From: JACVRW01 sp963814095
GTDB lineage: Bacteria > Actinomycetota > Thermoleophilia > Solirubrobacterales > Thermoleophilaceae
Assembly (NCBI GenBank): GCA_963814095.1
Contig: CAWFBT010000024.1
Coordinates: 62,001-126,000 of the forward strand
Direction: 5' to 3'
Length of the DNA stretch: 64,000 bases
The notes beneath the pieces are model-generated. The model made no database searches and was not told where the DNA came from. It was given only the letters and a program-made list of their open reading frames with translations. Positions 21,573 through 30,167 of the stretch are shown here, piece by piece; positions within the stretch are counted from its first letter, which is position 1, and every line of letters begins with the position of its first letter. The position numbers were made by a program, and so were the translations under genes.

Positions 21573-21600
21573 AAGGCCCGCCACAGTGCGGGCCTTTCTC
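21573..21600 (+). terminator. Rho-independent terminator
   Basis: Perfect 9-bp stem AAGGCCCGC/GCGGGCCTT, 6-base loop, then TTTCTCGTT. Second of two consecutive hairpins closing the island's last gene. Confidence 0.7.
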
Positions 21601-21772
21601 GTTAGTAACCAGGCCCGATGACACCCCCGCCAGGCAACGCGGGTGGGTGCTCCTATGAGCAGACGCGATAGCGGCGGTCCGACCCGGCTATCGAGTTGGA
21701 CGAAAAGCACCGGTCTTGACCCGGGCGTCGCCGGGGGTCGCCAGCCCGGCCGAGCTTGGCGATGCTCGCCGG

Positions 21773-21925
21773 ATGACGACGACCTACATCATCATCTTCA
21801 GCCTCTCGACGCCGGCCACCGAACGCGAGACCCTCGCCGCCGAGCTCGTTGCCGACGGCCGCGCCCACCTCAGGGACGGGGAGCGGCTCGAGCTTGAAGG
21901 CGTGGCGGAGCGCGAGCTCCATTGA
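21773..21925 (+). CDS. 50-residue hypothetical protein
   Basis: ATG 21773. MTTTYIIIFSLSTPATERET then LAAELVADGRAHLRDGERLE and LEGVAERELH: a strand followed by an amphipathic helix and a second strand. No family recognised; no clear RBS (CTCGCCGG). Intact frame and balanced composition are the only support. The rest of 21606-22200 holds no gene that I can support. Confidence 0.4.
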   Translation: MTTTYIIIFSLSTPATERETLAAELVADGRAHLRDGERLELEGVAERELH

Positions 21926-22202
21926 GCTCGCCCGGCCCGAGCTCAGCGACGCGCCGCGCCGCGTACAGCGCCGCTTGGCCAAGGTCCGACCCCGTGCTGC
22001 CCCGGCCCGGGGGGGGCGGCTTAGGCAGGCTCAGGGCGCCGCGTTAGATCGACGGGCTTCGATAGAGCGGGATACTCGCCGGCGGCTGGTATCCCGCTGC
22101 GTATCCCGCTTGGCCCCTGCACGGGCCGGCAAGGGCGAGCATCCTGCTGATACGTATGCGGTTCGCTGGCCTTTGCCGGGCGGTGCAGAGGGTCCTCGGA
22201 AA

Positions 22203-22276
22203 TCGGGCTGACTGGATTTGAACCAGCGACCTCTCCGACCCGAACGGAGCGCGCTACCAAGCTGCGCCACAGCCCG
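22203..22276 (-). tRNA. tRNA-Pro (CGG)
   Basis: 74 nt. Acceptor stem CGGGCTG/CAGCCCG with discriminator A, D-arm GCGC-AGCTTGGTA-GCGC, anticodon arm CTCCG-TTCGGGT-CGGAG giving anticodon CGG, T-arm with GGTTCAAATCC. CCA is not encoded. It marks the right edge of the disturbed region and is a typical integration target. Confidence 0.96.
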
Positions 22277-22337
22277 AAGGCGCCTAGCCTAGCGCCCATC
22301 GGCGGGCGCGGATTGCGCTTAGCCATACTGGGGCTGC

Positions 22338-23564
22338 GTGAGGCTTCGCCGGTACCCAGCTGCGGCGCTCCTGTGCGTGCTCGTCGTGCTCGCCGCATGC
22401 TCTGACGACGATCAGGCCGCCGAGCCGCCGGCGACGACCCGATCCGCTTCCACGGAGATGCCGTCAGGCGGCGGTGGCGGGGACGGGTCGCAGGCGAGCG
22501 CGCGACCGGTCCGCCTGCTTCGCGTCGGCAGCTTCGACGAGCCGACCTACCTGACCGCCCCGCGCGGCGACTCGCGTCGCTTCGTCGTCGAGCGCGGTGG
22601 GCGGATCGTCATCGTCAAGGGCGGGCGCACGCTCGGGCAGCCCTTCCTCGACATCTCGAACCTCGTGAGCACGGGTGGCGAGAGCGGCCTGCTGTCGATG
22701 GCCTTCGCACCCGACTACCGGCGCAGCGGGCTGTTCTACGTCTACTACACGGACCAACAGGGCTATCCCACGATCGCCCAGTTCCGGCGCTCGCAGGGCA
22801 ACCCGGATCAGGCGGACGCGGGCTCGCGACGCACGATCATGCGCGTGCCCCATACCCGCTTCAACCACAAGGGTGGTCAGATCCAGTTCGGCCCCGACGG
22901 CATGCTCTACGCCGCCTTCGGCGACGGCGGAGGCGGTGGCGATCCGGACGAGAACGCCCAGAACCTGGGCCGCATCCTCGGCAAGATGGTCCGCATCGCC
23001 CCGCGCGACGGGGGCGGCTACACGGTGCCGGGCGACAACCCGTTCGTGAACCGCTCCGGAGCGCGGGGCGAGATCTACGCCTACGGCCTGCGCAACCCCT
23101 ACCGCTTCTCGTTCGACCGGAGCACGGGCGGGCTGACGATCGGTGACGTCGGCCAGGACGCGGTCGAGGAGATCGACTACGTGCCGGGCCGCTCCGGACA
23201 GCCGCCGCGCGGTGGCTACAACTTCGGCTGGGACGTCTTCGAGGGCCGCGACCGCTACGAGGGCGGCTCCGCGCGCGGGCACGTGCCGCCTGTGATCGCG
23301 CACTCGCAGGACGAGGGCTTCTGCTCGATCATCGGCGGCTACGTCATCCGCGACCGCGCGCTCGGCCGCGGCTGGAATGGCCGCTACGTCTACGGCGACT
23401 ACTGCAACAGCCGGCTCCGGCTGGCCAGCTTGCGGCGCGGCAGCGCGCCGTCGCGCGGCACCGGGCTGCGCGTTCCCGGGCTCGTCTCGTTCGGGGAGGA
23501 CGGCCGCGGGTGCGTCTATGCGATCTCGCTGAACGGGCCCGTGTATCGCATCGGCCGCCGCTGA
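22338..23564 (+). CDS. PQQ-dependent sugar dehydrogenase-like lipoprotein (GSDH family)
   Basis: 408 residues from GTG 22338. Signal peptide with lipobox LAAC (Cys21), then a Gly/Ser linker. The six-bladed GSDH propeller shows the family blocks: EPTYLTAPRGD, FVVERGGRIVIV, GLLSMAFAPDY, FNHKGGQIQFGPDGMLYAAF-GDGGGGGDP, YAYGLRNPYRFSFD and IGDVGQDAVEEIDYV. Relatives oxidise sugars (soluble glucose or sorbosone dehydrogenase) at the outer membrane face with PQQ and Ca2+. The real substrate cannot be assigned. Stand-alone gene, followed by a GC hairpin. Confidence 0.88.
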   Translation: MRLRRYPAAALLCVLVVLAACSDDDQAAEPPATTRSASTEMPSGGGGGDGSQASARPVRLLRVGSFDEPTYLTAPRGDSRRFVVERGGRIVIVKGGRTLGQPFLDISNLVSTGGESGLLSMAFAPDYRRSGLFYVYYTDQQGYPTIAQFRRSQGNPDQADAGSRRTIMRVPHTRFNHKGGQIQFGPDGMLYAAFGDGGGGGDPDENAQNLGRILGKMVRIAPRDGGGYTVPGDNPFVNRSGARGEIYAYGLRNPYRFSFDRSTGGLTIGDVGQDAVEEIDYVPGRSGQPPRGGYNFGWDVFEGRDRYEGGSARGHVPPVIAHSQDEGFCSIIGGYVIRDRALGRGWNGRYVYGDYCNSRLRLASLRRGSAPSRGTGLRVPGLVSFGEDGRGCVYAISLNGPVYRIGRR

Positions 23565-23576
23565 GGCCGACGCTCC

Positions 23577-23597
23577 GGCGCCGGCCGAGCCGGCGCC
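23577..23597. terminator. GC-rich inverted repeat after the dehydrogenase gene
   Basis: Perfect 9-bp stem GGCGCCGGC/GCCGGCGCC with CGA loop and no T-run; may act as a bidirectional or RNA-stabilising terminator. Confidence 0.45.
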
Positions 23598-23652
23598 CTC
23601 GCCGATACGCGGCGTGCGACACTCCGGCGAACCCGGAACGAGGAGAGGCCGC

Positions 23653-24537
23653 ATGTACTTCGAGGGCGTCATCCCCGCGCTCGTGACTCCGTTCGGCGAG
23701 GACGATGCCGTTGACGCCGGCGCGCTCGCCCGCCACGCGGAGTGGTTGCTGGACAACGGCGCCACCGGGCTCGTCGGCACCGGCACGATGGGCGAGGCCC
23801 AGGGCCTGAGCGCCGCCGAGCGTCGCCTCGTGATCGAGACGCTCGTCGAGGCCGCGGATGGGCGCGTGACCGTGACCGCCGGGGTGTCGAGCGAGACGCC
23901 GGCGGGCTCGCTCGCCTTCGCCGCCGACGCGGCGTCCGCCGGTGCCGGTGCGCTGATGCTGCTGCCGCCGCTCGGCTACCACGGCGACGAGCGCGAGATC
24001 GAGGCGTTCTACCGCGCGATCGCGGAGGCGAGCGGCCTGCCCGTCATGGCCTACAACAACCCGAAGGCAAGCGGGACCGACATGCTGCCGGCTCTCGTCG
24101 CGCGGCTCGCGGAGCTCGACGGCATCGTCGCCGTGAAGGAGTGCTCCGGCGACGCCCGCCGGATCGCCGAGATCCTGAATGCGACCGATGACTTCGAGGT
24201 GCTCGTCGGCGGCGACGACTGGGCGCTCGAGGGCTTCAGCGCCGGGGCGACCGGCTGGATCTCCGGTGTCGCGAACGTCGCCCCGCGGGAGTGCGCCGAC
24301 CTGTACCGGCTCTGCGCGGAGGGCAGCCTCGAGGCTGCGCGCGAGATCCACGGCCGGCTGCTGCCGCTCGGCCGGCTCGACATGAGGCCCAAGCTCGTCC
24401 AGTACTTCAAGGCGGCGATGGACATCGTCGGCCGCGAGGGCGGGCCGAGCCGCCCGCCGCGGCTCGAGCTGACTGCGGAGGAGCGACGCGAGGTCGAGGA
24501 GGCGGTCCGGGCGCTCGGCGCCGGGGTGGCCGGGTGA
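23653..24537 (+). CDS. DapA-family aldolase/deaminase, probable Delta1-pyrroline-4-hydroxy-2-carboxylate deaminase
   Basis: 294 residues from ATG 23653 (RBS AGGAGAGG). TIM-barrel aldolase of the dihydrodipicolinate-synthase family: GVIPALVTPF start, GTGTMGE near residue 40, catalytic Tyr134 in AYNNPKASG and Schiff-base Lys162 in AVKECSGD. The next two genes encode a 4-hydroxyproline epimerase and a FAD amine dehydrogenase, the context in which this family converts pyrroline-hydroxycarboxylate to alpha-ketoglutarate semialdehyde and ammonia. True DapA cannot be excluded by sequence alone. Overlaps the next gene by GTGA. Confidence 0.82.
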   Translation: MYFEGVIPALVTPFGEDDAVDAGALARHAEWLLDNGATGLVGTGTMGEAQGLSAAERRLVIETLVEAADGRVTVTAGVSSETPAGSLAFAADAASAGAGALMLLPPLGYHGDEREIEAFYRAIAEASGLPVMAYNNPKASGTDMLPALVARLAELDGIVAVKECSGDARRIAEILNATDDFEVLVGGDDWALEGFSAGATGWISGVANVAPRECADLYRLCAEGSLEAAREIHGRLLPLGRLDMRPKLVQYFKAAMDIVGREGGPSRPPRLELTAEERREVEEAVRALGAGVAG

Positions 24538-25535
24538 GGGCAGGTCGGGTCTTCGCGGCCGTCGACTCCCACACCGAGGGGATGCCGACGCGCGTGATCA
24601 CGGGCGGCGTCGGGCCGATCCCCGGCGCGTCGATGCTCGAGCGCAAGCTCCACTTCGAGCAGAACATGGACGAGCTGCGCCTGCTGCTGATGCGCGAGCC
24701 GCGCGGGCACGGCGCCATGTCCGGGGCGATCCTTCAGCCGCCGCTGCGAGACGACGCCGACTGGGGCGTCGTCTTCATCGAGGTGTCCGGCTGCCTGCCG
24801 ATGTGCGGGCACGGGACGATCGGGGTTGCGACCGTGCTCGTCGAGACCGGCATGGTCGAGGTGAGCGAGCCCGAGACGCTCGTGCGGCTGGACACCCCCG
24901 CCGGGCTCGTCGAGGCGCGTGTCGCCGTCGAGGGCGGCCGGGCGGCCGCGGTCAGCCTGCGCAATGTGCCCTCGTTCCTGCTCGCGCGCGACCGCAGCGT
25001 GGCCGTGAATGGCGGCAGCGTGACCTACGACATGGCGTTCGGCGGCAACTTCTACGCGCTGCTGCCGGCGGCGGACGCGGGACTCGAGGTCGACCCCGCG
25101 CGCGCGCCCGAGCTGATCGAGCGCGGGCTCGAGATCATGGCCGCGATCAACGCGGTGGACCGGCCCGTTCACCCCGAGGACGAGCGCATCGCCGGCTGCC
25201 GGCACGTCGTCTTCACGGCTCCGGGTGAGGACGGGCCGCGCTCCCAGCGAAGCGCCACCTCGATCCACCCGGGCTGGCTCGACCGCTCGCCGTGCGGGAC
25301 CGGCACCTCGGCCAAGCTCGCGCAGCTGCACTCCCGCGGTCAGCTCGAGGTGGGCGAGGAGTTCGTCAACCGCTCGGTGATCGGCACGCGCTTCGGCGCG
25401 CGCATCGTCGGGACGACCACGGTCGGCGGGCTGCCGGCCGTCGTGCCCGAGATCAGCGGGCGCGCCTGGATCACCGGCATGGGCCAGTACATGCTCGACC
25501 CGGCGGATCCGTTCCCGGCCGGGTTCGCTCTCTGA
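24534..25535 (+). CDS. 4-hydroxyproline epimerase (proline racemase family)
   Basis: 333 residues from GTG 24534. Both catalytic Cys are present: Cys91 in LPMCGHGTIG and Cys254 in RSPCGTGTSA, together with DSHTEGMPTRVI at the N-terminus. Two Cys mean a racemase or epimerase rather than a trans-3-hydroxyproline dehydratase, in which the second is Thr. In this operon it would turn trans-4-hydroxy-L-proline into cis-4-hydroxy-D-proline, first step of collagen-derived hydroxyproline use. Coupled to both neighbours. Confidence 0.9.
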   Translation: MRAGRVFAAVDSHTEGMPTRVITGGVGPIPGASMLERKLHFEQNMDELRLLLMREPRGHGAMSGAILQPPLRDDADWGVVFIEVSGCLPMCGHGTIGVATVLVETGMVEVSEPETLVRLDTPAGLVEARVAVEGGRAAAVSLRNVPSFLLARDRSVAVNGGSVTYDMAFGGNFYALLPAADAGLEVDPARAPELIERGLEIMAAINAVDRPVHPEDERIAGCRHVVFTAPGEDGPRSQRSATSIHPGWLDRSPCGTGTSAKLAQLHSRGQLEVGEEFVNRSVIGTRFGARIVGTTTVGGLPAVVPEISGRAWITGMGQYMLDPADPFPAGFAL

Positions 25536-26668
25536 GCAGCGCCGACGTCGCGATTGTCGGGGCCGGCATCGTCGGCTGCGCCACGGCGTACGAGCTCGCG
25601 CGCCGGGGGGTGCGCGTCCGGCTGATCGACCGGGGCGAGGTCTCGGGCGGCACGACCGGGCTCGGCGAGGGCAACGTGCTGTGCTGCGACAAGCGCCCCG
25701 GGCCCGAGCTCCTGCTGGCGCAGCTCGGGCTTGCCCTCTACGACGAGCTGGAGGAGCTGCTCGGCGCGGAGGCCGGGATCAGGCGCAAGGGCGCGCTCGT
25801 CGTGCACGCGGGAGCGGAGTCGTGGGAGGCCGAGCCCGAGCGCATCGCGGGACTGCGCGCCGCCGGAATCGACTGCGAGCTGCTCGAACCGGACCAGGTG
25901 CGGACAGCCGAGCCCGAGCTGAGCGGCGAGCTCCTGGGCGGCTCGTCCTTCCCGCGCGACCTCCAGTGTGCACCGCGCGCGATCGCCCGCGCGCTGGCGC
26001 GCGAGGCCGAGCGGCTCGGCGCACGGGTCGAGACCGGCCGCGCGGCGGAGTCGATCGAGGTCGCCGGAGGGCGCGTTAGCGGCGTGGGCGTGGCCGCGGC
26101 CGACGTGGTGGTGCTCGCCGCAGGAGCATGGAGCGCGACGCTCGCCCGCAGCGCCGGCCTCGAGCTGCCGCTCGAGCCGCGCAAGGGTCAGCTCGTCCGG
26201 CTCGAGCAGCGCCCGGGCTTCCTGCAGCGCAAGGTGATCGACGGCTCCTACATGGCCGCCGTCGAGAGCGAGGACGCCGGTCTCGCAGTGAGCACCGTCG
26301 TGGAGACGACGCTCGACGGCCACGTGCTGGTGGGGTCGAGCCGCGAACGGCTCGGCTTCGACGTCTCGGTCGATCCCGCCGTGAGCGCCGCCCTGCTCGA
26401 GAGCGCCGCGCGGATCGCCCCCGGCGTTCGCGCGCTCAGGGTCGACGGCGAGTGGGCCGGCCTGCGTCCGTGGCTGCCGGGCGGTCTGCCCGCGATCGGC
26501 CGCTCGCAGGCCGCCGAGGGACTCTGGATCGCGACCGGGCACGAGGGTGCGGGCGTGGCGCACGGGCCGATCACCGGACGGCTCGTCGCGCAGGCGATCT
26601 GCGGAGAGCGGACGGCGCTCGACCTGGCGCCGTTCAGCCCGGACCGCTTCGCCGTCAGCCCAGGTTGA
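25532..26668 (+). CDS. FAD-dependent D-hydroxyproline/D-amino-acid dehydrogenase
   Basis: 378 residues. The Rossmann FAD motif ADVAIVGAGIVGCATAYELA opens the chain only five residues after CTG 25532, which overlaps the upstream TGA (CTGA); no ATG, GTG or TTG exists near, so CTG is the likely start. Continues with DRGEVSGGTTGLGEGNVL, a substrate-binding middle and the DAO end WAGLRPWLPGGLPAIG and ATGHEGAGVAHGPITGRLVA. Family: DadA/DAO oxidoreductases. Expected reaction: cis-4-hydroxy-D-proline to pyrroline-4-hydroxy-2-carboxylate. Ends 14 bp inside the convergent aldehyde dehydrogenase gene. Confidence 0.88.
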   Translation: MSSADVAIVGAGIVGCATAYELARRGVRVRLIDRGEVSGGTTGLGEGNVLCCDKRPGPELLLAQLGLALYDELEELLGAEAGIRRKGALVVHAGAESWEAEPERIAGLRAAGIDCELLEPDQVRTAEPELSGELLGGSSFPRDLQCAPRAIARALAREAERLGARVETGRAAESIEVAGGRVSGVGVAAADVVVLAAGAWSATLARSAGLELPLEPRKGQLVRLEQRPGFLQRKVIDGSYMAAVESEDAGLAVSTVVETTLDGHVLVGSSRERLGFDVSVDPAVSAALLESAARIAPGVRALRVDGEWAGLRPWLPGGLPAIGRSQAAEGLWIATGHEGAGVAHGPITGRLVAQAICGERTALDLAPFSPDRFAVSPG

Positions 26669-28148
26669 CCCAGACCGTCTTGTTCTCGAGGTAGGCCTCG
26701 AGCCCCTCGCGGCCGTGCTCGCGGCCGACGCCCGAGGCCTTGAAGCCACCGAACGGCGCCGACGGGTCACCCGCGCTCCAGGTGTTGATCCAGATGTCGC
26801 CCGCCCGCAGCAGCGCGGCGAGCTGGTGCGCCTTCGCGATGTCGCGGGTCCAGACGCCGGCGGCCAGGCCGTACTCGGTGTCGTTGGCGCGCCGCGCGAC
26901 CTCCTCGATCGAGTCGTAGGGGAGTGCGACGAGCACAGGGCCGAAGATCTCCTCGCGGGCGATCGTGAGGTCGTCGCTGGTGGCGCTGAAGAGGGTGGGC
27001 TCGACGAACCAGCCGTCGCCCTCGAGGCTGTCGCCACCCGTGAGCAGCTCGGCGCCCTCGTCCTTGCCCTTCTCGATGTAGCCGCGCACGCGCTCCTCCT
27101 GCTCCGCCGAGATCAGCGGCCCGATCTGGGTGCCCGGATCGAGCCCGGGGCCGATGCGCGCCTTGCCTGCCGCCTCGATCAGCCCGCTCATGACGTCGTC
27201 GTACTGGTCCGAGTGCACGAACAGGCGTGAGCCGGCGTTGCAGGCCTGGCCGGCGTTGTAGTAGATCGCCTGATAGGCGCCCCTCACCGCCTGCTCGAGG
27301 TCGGCGTCCGGGAGGATGATGTTGGGCGACTTGCCGCCGAGCTCGAGCGTCACGCGCTTGAGCGCCCTGCCCGCCTTGCCGCCGATCTCGCGGCCGACGA
27401 CCGTCGAGCCGGTGAAGGCGATCTTGTCGACGCCCGGGTGGTCGACGAGCGCCGCCCCGGTATCGCCGTCGCCCGTGATCACATTGAGGACTCCGTCCGG
27501 CAGCCCCGCCTCGAGCGCCAGCTCGCCGAGCCGCAAGGCGGTCAGCGGGGTCTGCTCCGCAGGCTTCAGGACGATCGTGCAGCCGGCCGCGAGCGCCGGG
27601 CCGATCTTCCACGCCGCCATCAGGATGGGGAAGTTCCAGGGGATTATCTGACCGGCGACGCCCACCGGCTCCTTGCGGGTGTAGCAGTGCATCCCGTGCT
27701 GCGCGACGGGCAGTACCTCGCCGGTGATGTGAGTCGGCCAGCTGGCGAAGTAGCGGATGTGCTCGGCCGCGAGCTTCACGTCGACGCGCTTCGCGAGCTT
27801 CACCGGCTTGCCGTTGTCGAGCGACTCGAGCTCGGCAAGCTCGTCCGCGTTCGCGTCGATCGCGTCGGCGAACGCAAGCATCGCGCTCGTCCGCGCGGCG
27901 GCGGAGATCCCAGTCCAGCGTCCGTCCTCGAACGCCTCGCGGGCGGCGCGTACGGCCCGGTCGACGTCCTCCGCGCCCGCGTAGGGCACAGCTGCGATCA
28001 GGCGTCCGGTGGCCGGATCGAGCGTGTCGAAGGTGCGTCCGTCCGCTGCCTCCAGCCGCTCGCCGCCGATCACCAGGCGGTGCGGGCCCGCGGCAAAGGC
28101 GCGCGCCGGTTCGGAGAGGGCGTCGGGAAGCGCTTGAGCGGTCGTCAT
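26655..28148 (-). CDS. Aldehyde dehydrogenase, probably alpha-ketoglutarate semialdehyde dehydrogenase
   Basis: 497 residues. Full ALDH fold: IIPWNFPILMAAWKIGPALA, IAFTGSTVVG, ELGGKSPNII with catalytic Glu, GQACNAGSR with catalytic Cys near residue 303, and EEIFGPVL. Closest in style to ALDHs that oxidise phenylacetaldehyde or betaine aldehyde; the hydroxyproline context makes alpha-ketoglutarate semialdehyde (to alpha-ketoglutarate) the best substrate guess. Convergent with the operon and first in order on the minus strand after the hydratase and ADH genes. Confidence 0.9.
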   Translation of the reverse strand: MTTAQALPDALSEPARAFAAGPHRLVIGGERLEAADGRTFDTLDPATGRLIAAVPYAGAEDVDRAVRAAREAFEDGRWTGISAAARTSAMLAFADAIDANADELAELESLDNGKPVKLAKRVDVKLAAEHIRYFASWPTHITGEVLPVAQHGMHCYTRKEPVGVAGQIIPWNFPILMAAWKIGPALAAGCTIVLKPAEQTPLTALRLGELALEAGLPDGVLNVITGDGDTGAALVDHPGVDKIAFTGSTVVGREIGGKAGRALKRVTLELGGKSPNIILPDADLEQAVRGAYQAIYYNAGQACNAGSRLFVHSDQYDDVMSGLIEAAGKARIGPGLDPGTQIGPLISAEQEERVRGYIEKGKDEGAELLTGGDSLEGDGWFVEPTLFSATSDDLTIAREEIFGPVLVALPYDSIEEVARRANDTEYGLAAGVWTRDIAKAHQLAALLRAGDIWINTWSAGDPSAPFGGFKASGVGREHGREGLEAYLENKTVWVNLG

Positions 28149-28191
28149 GCGCGGAACCCTACGCGTCGCCGGGTGCTGATCGGAGCGGGTG

Positions 28192-28827
28192 CTAGTCGGA
28201 GAAGGCCAGCTCGACGGCGCCGATGCCGTCGAGCTCGAGCCGCACGTGGTCGCCGGGCGCGGCCTTGTGCGGGGGTGCGAGCACGCCGGTGATGATCCTG
28301 TCGCCGGCGTGCAGCTCCTCGCCGGCTGCGGCGAGCCGGTCGGCGACCACGCCGACCATCTCGTCGAGCCGCGCCCCGGCGGTCTGCCCGTCGATCTCGT
28401 GCTCGGTCTCGCCGTTCACGACGATGCGCGCATGGCCCGGCTGCGTCGTCTCGACGCGCGGCCCGAACGTGACGGCGCGGTTGAATATGTCGCCGGCCAG
28501 GATCTGCTCGAGCTCGATCGAGAGGTCGGGCGGGTCGGTCAGCTCGAGTGCGGGCAGCAGTGCGACGATCGAGCACCCGTCGTCGCCCAGCTCGACCGCC
28601 ACCTCGGACTCGACGACCACCTCTCCGTGGTCACCGAGCGACCAGGTCGCGCCGTCATCGAGGAGGGCGTCACTGGTGAGGAAGCCTGCGAGCGGCCGGT
28701 CGATCCCGAGCTTCGCCTGGATCTCCGGGACGTTGAAGCCGATCTTCCAGCCGATCGGCTCGGCGCCCTGCGCGAGGATCTCGCGGCGACGCACGAGCTG
28801 AGCCATCATGCCCTGCTCCACGCTCAT
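28192..28827 (-). CDS. 2-keto-4-pentenoate hydratase / fumarylacetoacetase-like protein
   Basis: 211 residues from ATG 28827 (ATGA overlap with the ADH gene). IGWKIGFNVPEIQAKLGIDR, PLAGFLTSDALLDDG, VESEVAVEL (metal ligands Glu), ALELTDPP and the C-terminal LAPPHKAAPGDHVRLELDGI give the MhpD/FAH fold, which hydrates or isomerises 2-oxo acids with a divalent metal. Co-operonic with the ADH; no other meta-cleavage genes are seen here, so the substrate is open. Confidence 0.85.
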   Translation of the reverse strand: MSVEQGMMAQLVRRREILAQGAEPIGWKIGFNVPEIQAKLGIDRPLAGFLTSDALLDDGATWSLGDHGEVVVESEVAVELGDDGCSIVALLPALELTDPPDLSIELEQILAGDIFNRAVTFGPRVETTQPGHARIVVNGETEHEIDGQTAGARLDEMVGVVADRLAAAGEELHAGDRIITGVLAPPHKAAPGDHVRLELDGIGAVELAFSD

Positions 28828-29858
28828 GGCGTCATCACGATCTTGAGGGCCTCGCGGCGGTCGTACACGGCGTAGGCCTCCGCGGCCTCCTCGAGGGGCA
28901 TGTGGTGCGTCACGAGCGGCGAGGGGTCGAGCACGCCGGCCTCGAGCATCGCGAGCACACGGTCGACGTGGCCGATCACGTTCGCGTGGCCTGTCTTGAT
29001 CGTCAGCGCCTTGATCCAGACGACGCCCATGTGCACCTCGGTGCGCTCGGCGTACACACCGATGACGGACACCGTGCCGGCCTTGCGGGCCATGCGGCAG
29101 GCGAGCTCGAGCGCGTCCGGATGCCCGACCGCCTCGATCGCGGAGTCGACGCCGCGCCCGCCGGTCGCCTGCTTTACGGCCGCTCGCGGATCCTGCTCGG
29201 TCAGGTGCACGGGCTCGGCGCCGAACGAGCGCGCCAGCTCGAGCCGGTCCGCCACGGTGTCGACGGCGATCACACGCGCCGCTCCCGCCGCCTTCGCGGC
29301 TTGAACCGCGCACAGCCCGACCGGACCGAGGCCGAGGACCGCCGTGCTGTCGCCCGGCCGCACGCCCGCCTGGTCGACGGCGTGCCAGCCGGTTCCCATC
29401 ACGTCGCCGGCGAACAGCGCGACGTCGTCGCTCATCCCGGCCGGAACGCGTCGTAGCGTCAGGTTCGCGTGCGGGACGAGCACCTGCTCGGCCTGCGCTC
29501 CCTGCAGTGAGCCGAGCGTCCTGCCGTGGCCGAAGACCCTGCCCTCGTCGCACTTGTGGAAGTCACCGCGGCGGCAGAAGAAGCAGTTGCCGCAGGCCGA
29601 GCAGTAGCAGCCCAGGACGCGGTCGCCCTCGGCGACATCGGTCACGCCGTCGCCCGCGGCGACGACAGTCCCGACGAACTCGTGCCCGAGCGTGAAGCCC
29701 GGCTCGATCACGACTCGGCCGTGGTAGATGTGCAGGTCGGAGCCGCAGACGCCGGTCGCCTCGACGCGGACGACGGCGTCGTCGCGCTCGATCAGCTCCG
29801 GCTCGGGGCGTTCCTCGACACGGACCTTGCCGGGGGCCTGGAAGGTCACGGCCTGCAT
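28824..29858 (-). CDS. Zinc-dependent alcohol dehydrogenase (MDR family)
   Basis: 344 residues. Catalytic zinc site GVCGSDLHIY and GHEFVG, structural zinc Cys cluster CYCSACGNCFFCRRGDFHKC, and NAD(P) motif VLGLGPVGLCAVQAA. Typical glutathione-independent or polyol-type MDR enzyme. First gene of the ADH / hydratase pair, with the ALDH downstream on the same strand, so an alcohol to aldehyde to acid sequence is possible. ATG 29858 with no strong RBS. Confidence 0.9.
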   Translation of the reverse strand: MQAVTFQAPGKVRVEERPEPELIERDDAVVRVEATGVCGSDLHIYHGRVVIEPGFTLGHEFVGTVVAAGDGVTDVAEGDRVLGCYCSACGNCFFCRRGDFHKCDEGRVFGHGRTLGSLQGAQAEQVLVPHANLTLRRVPAGMSDDVALFAGDVMGTGWHAVDQAGVRPGDSTAVLGLGPVGLCAVQAAKAAGAARVIAVDTVADRLELARSFGAEPVHLTEQDPRAAVKQATGGRGVDSAIEAVGHPDALELACRMARKAGTVSVIGVYAERTEVHMGVVWIKALTIKTGHANVIGHVDRVLAMLEAGVLDPSPLVTHHMPLEEAAEAYAVYDRREALKIVMTP

Positions 29859-29886
29859 GGGAGCGGCACGCTATAGGGTCGGCGCC

Positions 29887-30162
29887 ATGACGAACGCCGT
29901 GGTTCTGATCAAGGCCGAGCGCGATGCGATGGCGACGCTCGGGGGCGAGCTGGCCGAGGTCGAGGGAGTCTCCGAGGTCTACACGGTGACGGGCCAGTGG
30001 GACTTCGTCGCGATCCTGCGCGTCAAGGCCCCCGAGGATCTCGCGGAGCTGGTCACGGGCCGAATCGCCAAGGTCGCGGGCATCGCCGACACCTACACGA
30101 TGGTCGCCTTCGAGATGTTCTCCCGCCACGACATCGAGGCGATGTTCTCGATCGGCGCTTAG
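29887..30162 (+). CDS. Lrp/AsnC ligand-binding (RAM) domain protein without HTH
   Basis: 91 residues from ATG 29887. NAVVLIKAERDAMATLGGEL, VEGVSEVYTVTGQWDFVAIL, then VKAPEDLAELVTGRIAKVAG and a final strand are a stand-alone RAM domain, which in AsnC-family regulators binds amino acids and drives oligomerisation. No DNA-binding domain is fused. Its divergent position to the ADH operon suggests a sensor or partner of an Lrp regulator. Confidence 0.85.
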   Translation: MTNAVVLIKAERDAMATLGGELAEVEGVSEVYTVTGQWDFVAILRVKAPEDLAELVTGRIAKVAGIADTYTMVAFEMFSRHDIEAMFSIGA

Positions 30163-30167
30163 CCGGC

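Noticed and set aside
13560..21600. Prophage
   Set aside because: No capsid, terminase, portal or tail genes; only one weak recombinase remnant.
22464..23786. Long minus-strand open frame opposite the sugar dehydrogenase
   Set aside because: Mirror frame of a high-GC gene with no domains; the plus-strand GSDH protein is unmistakable.
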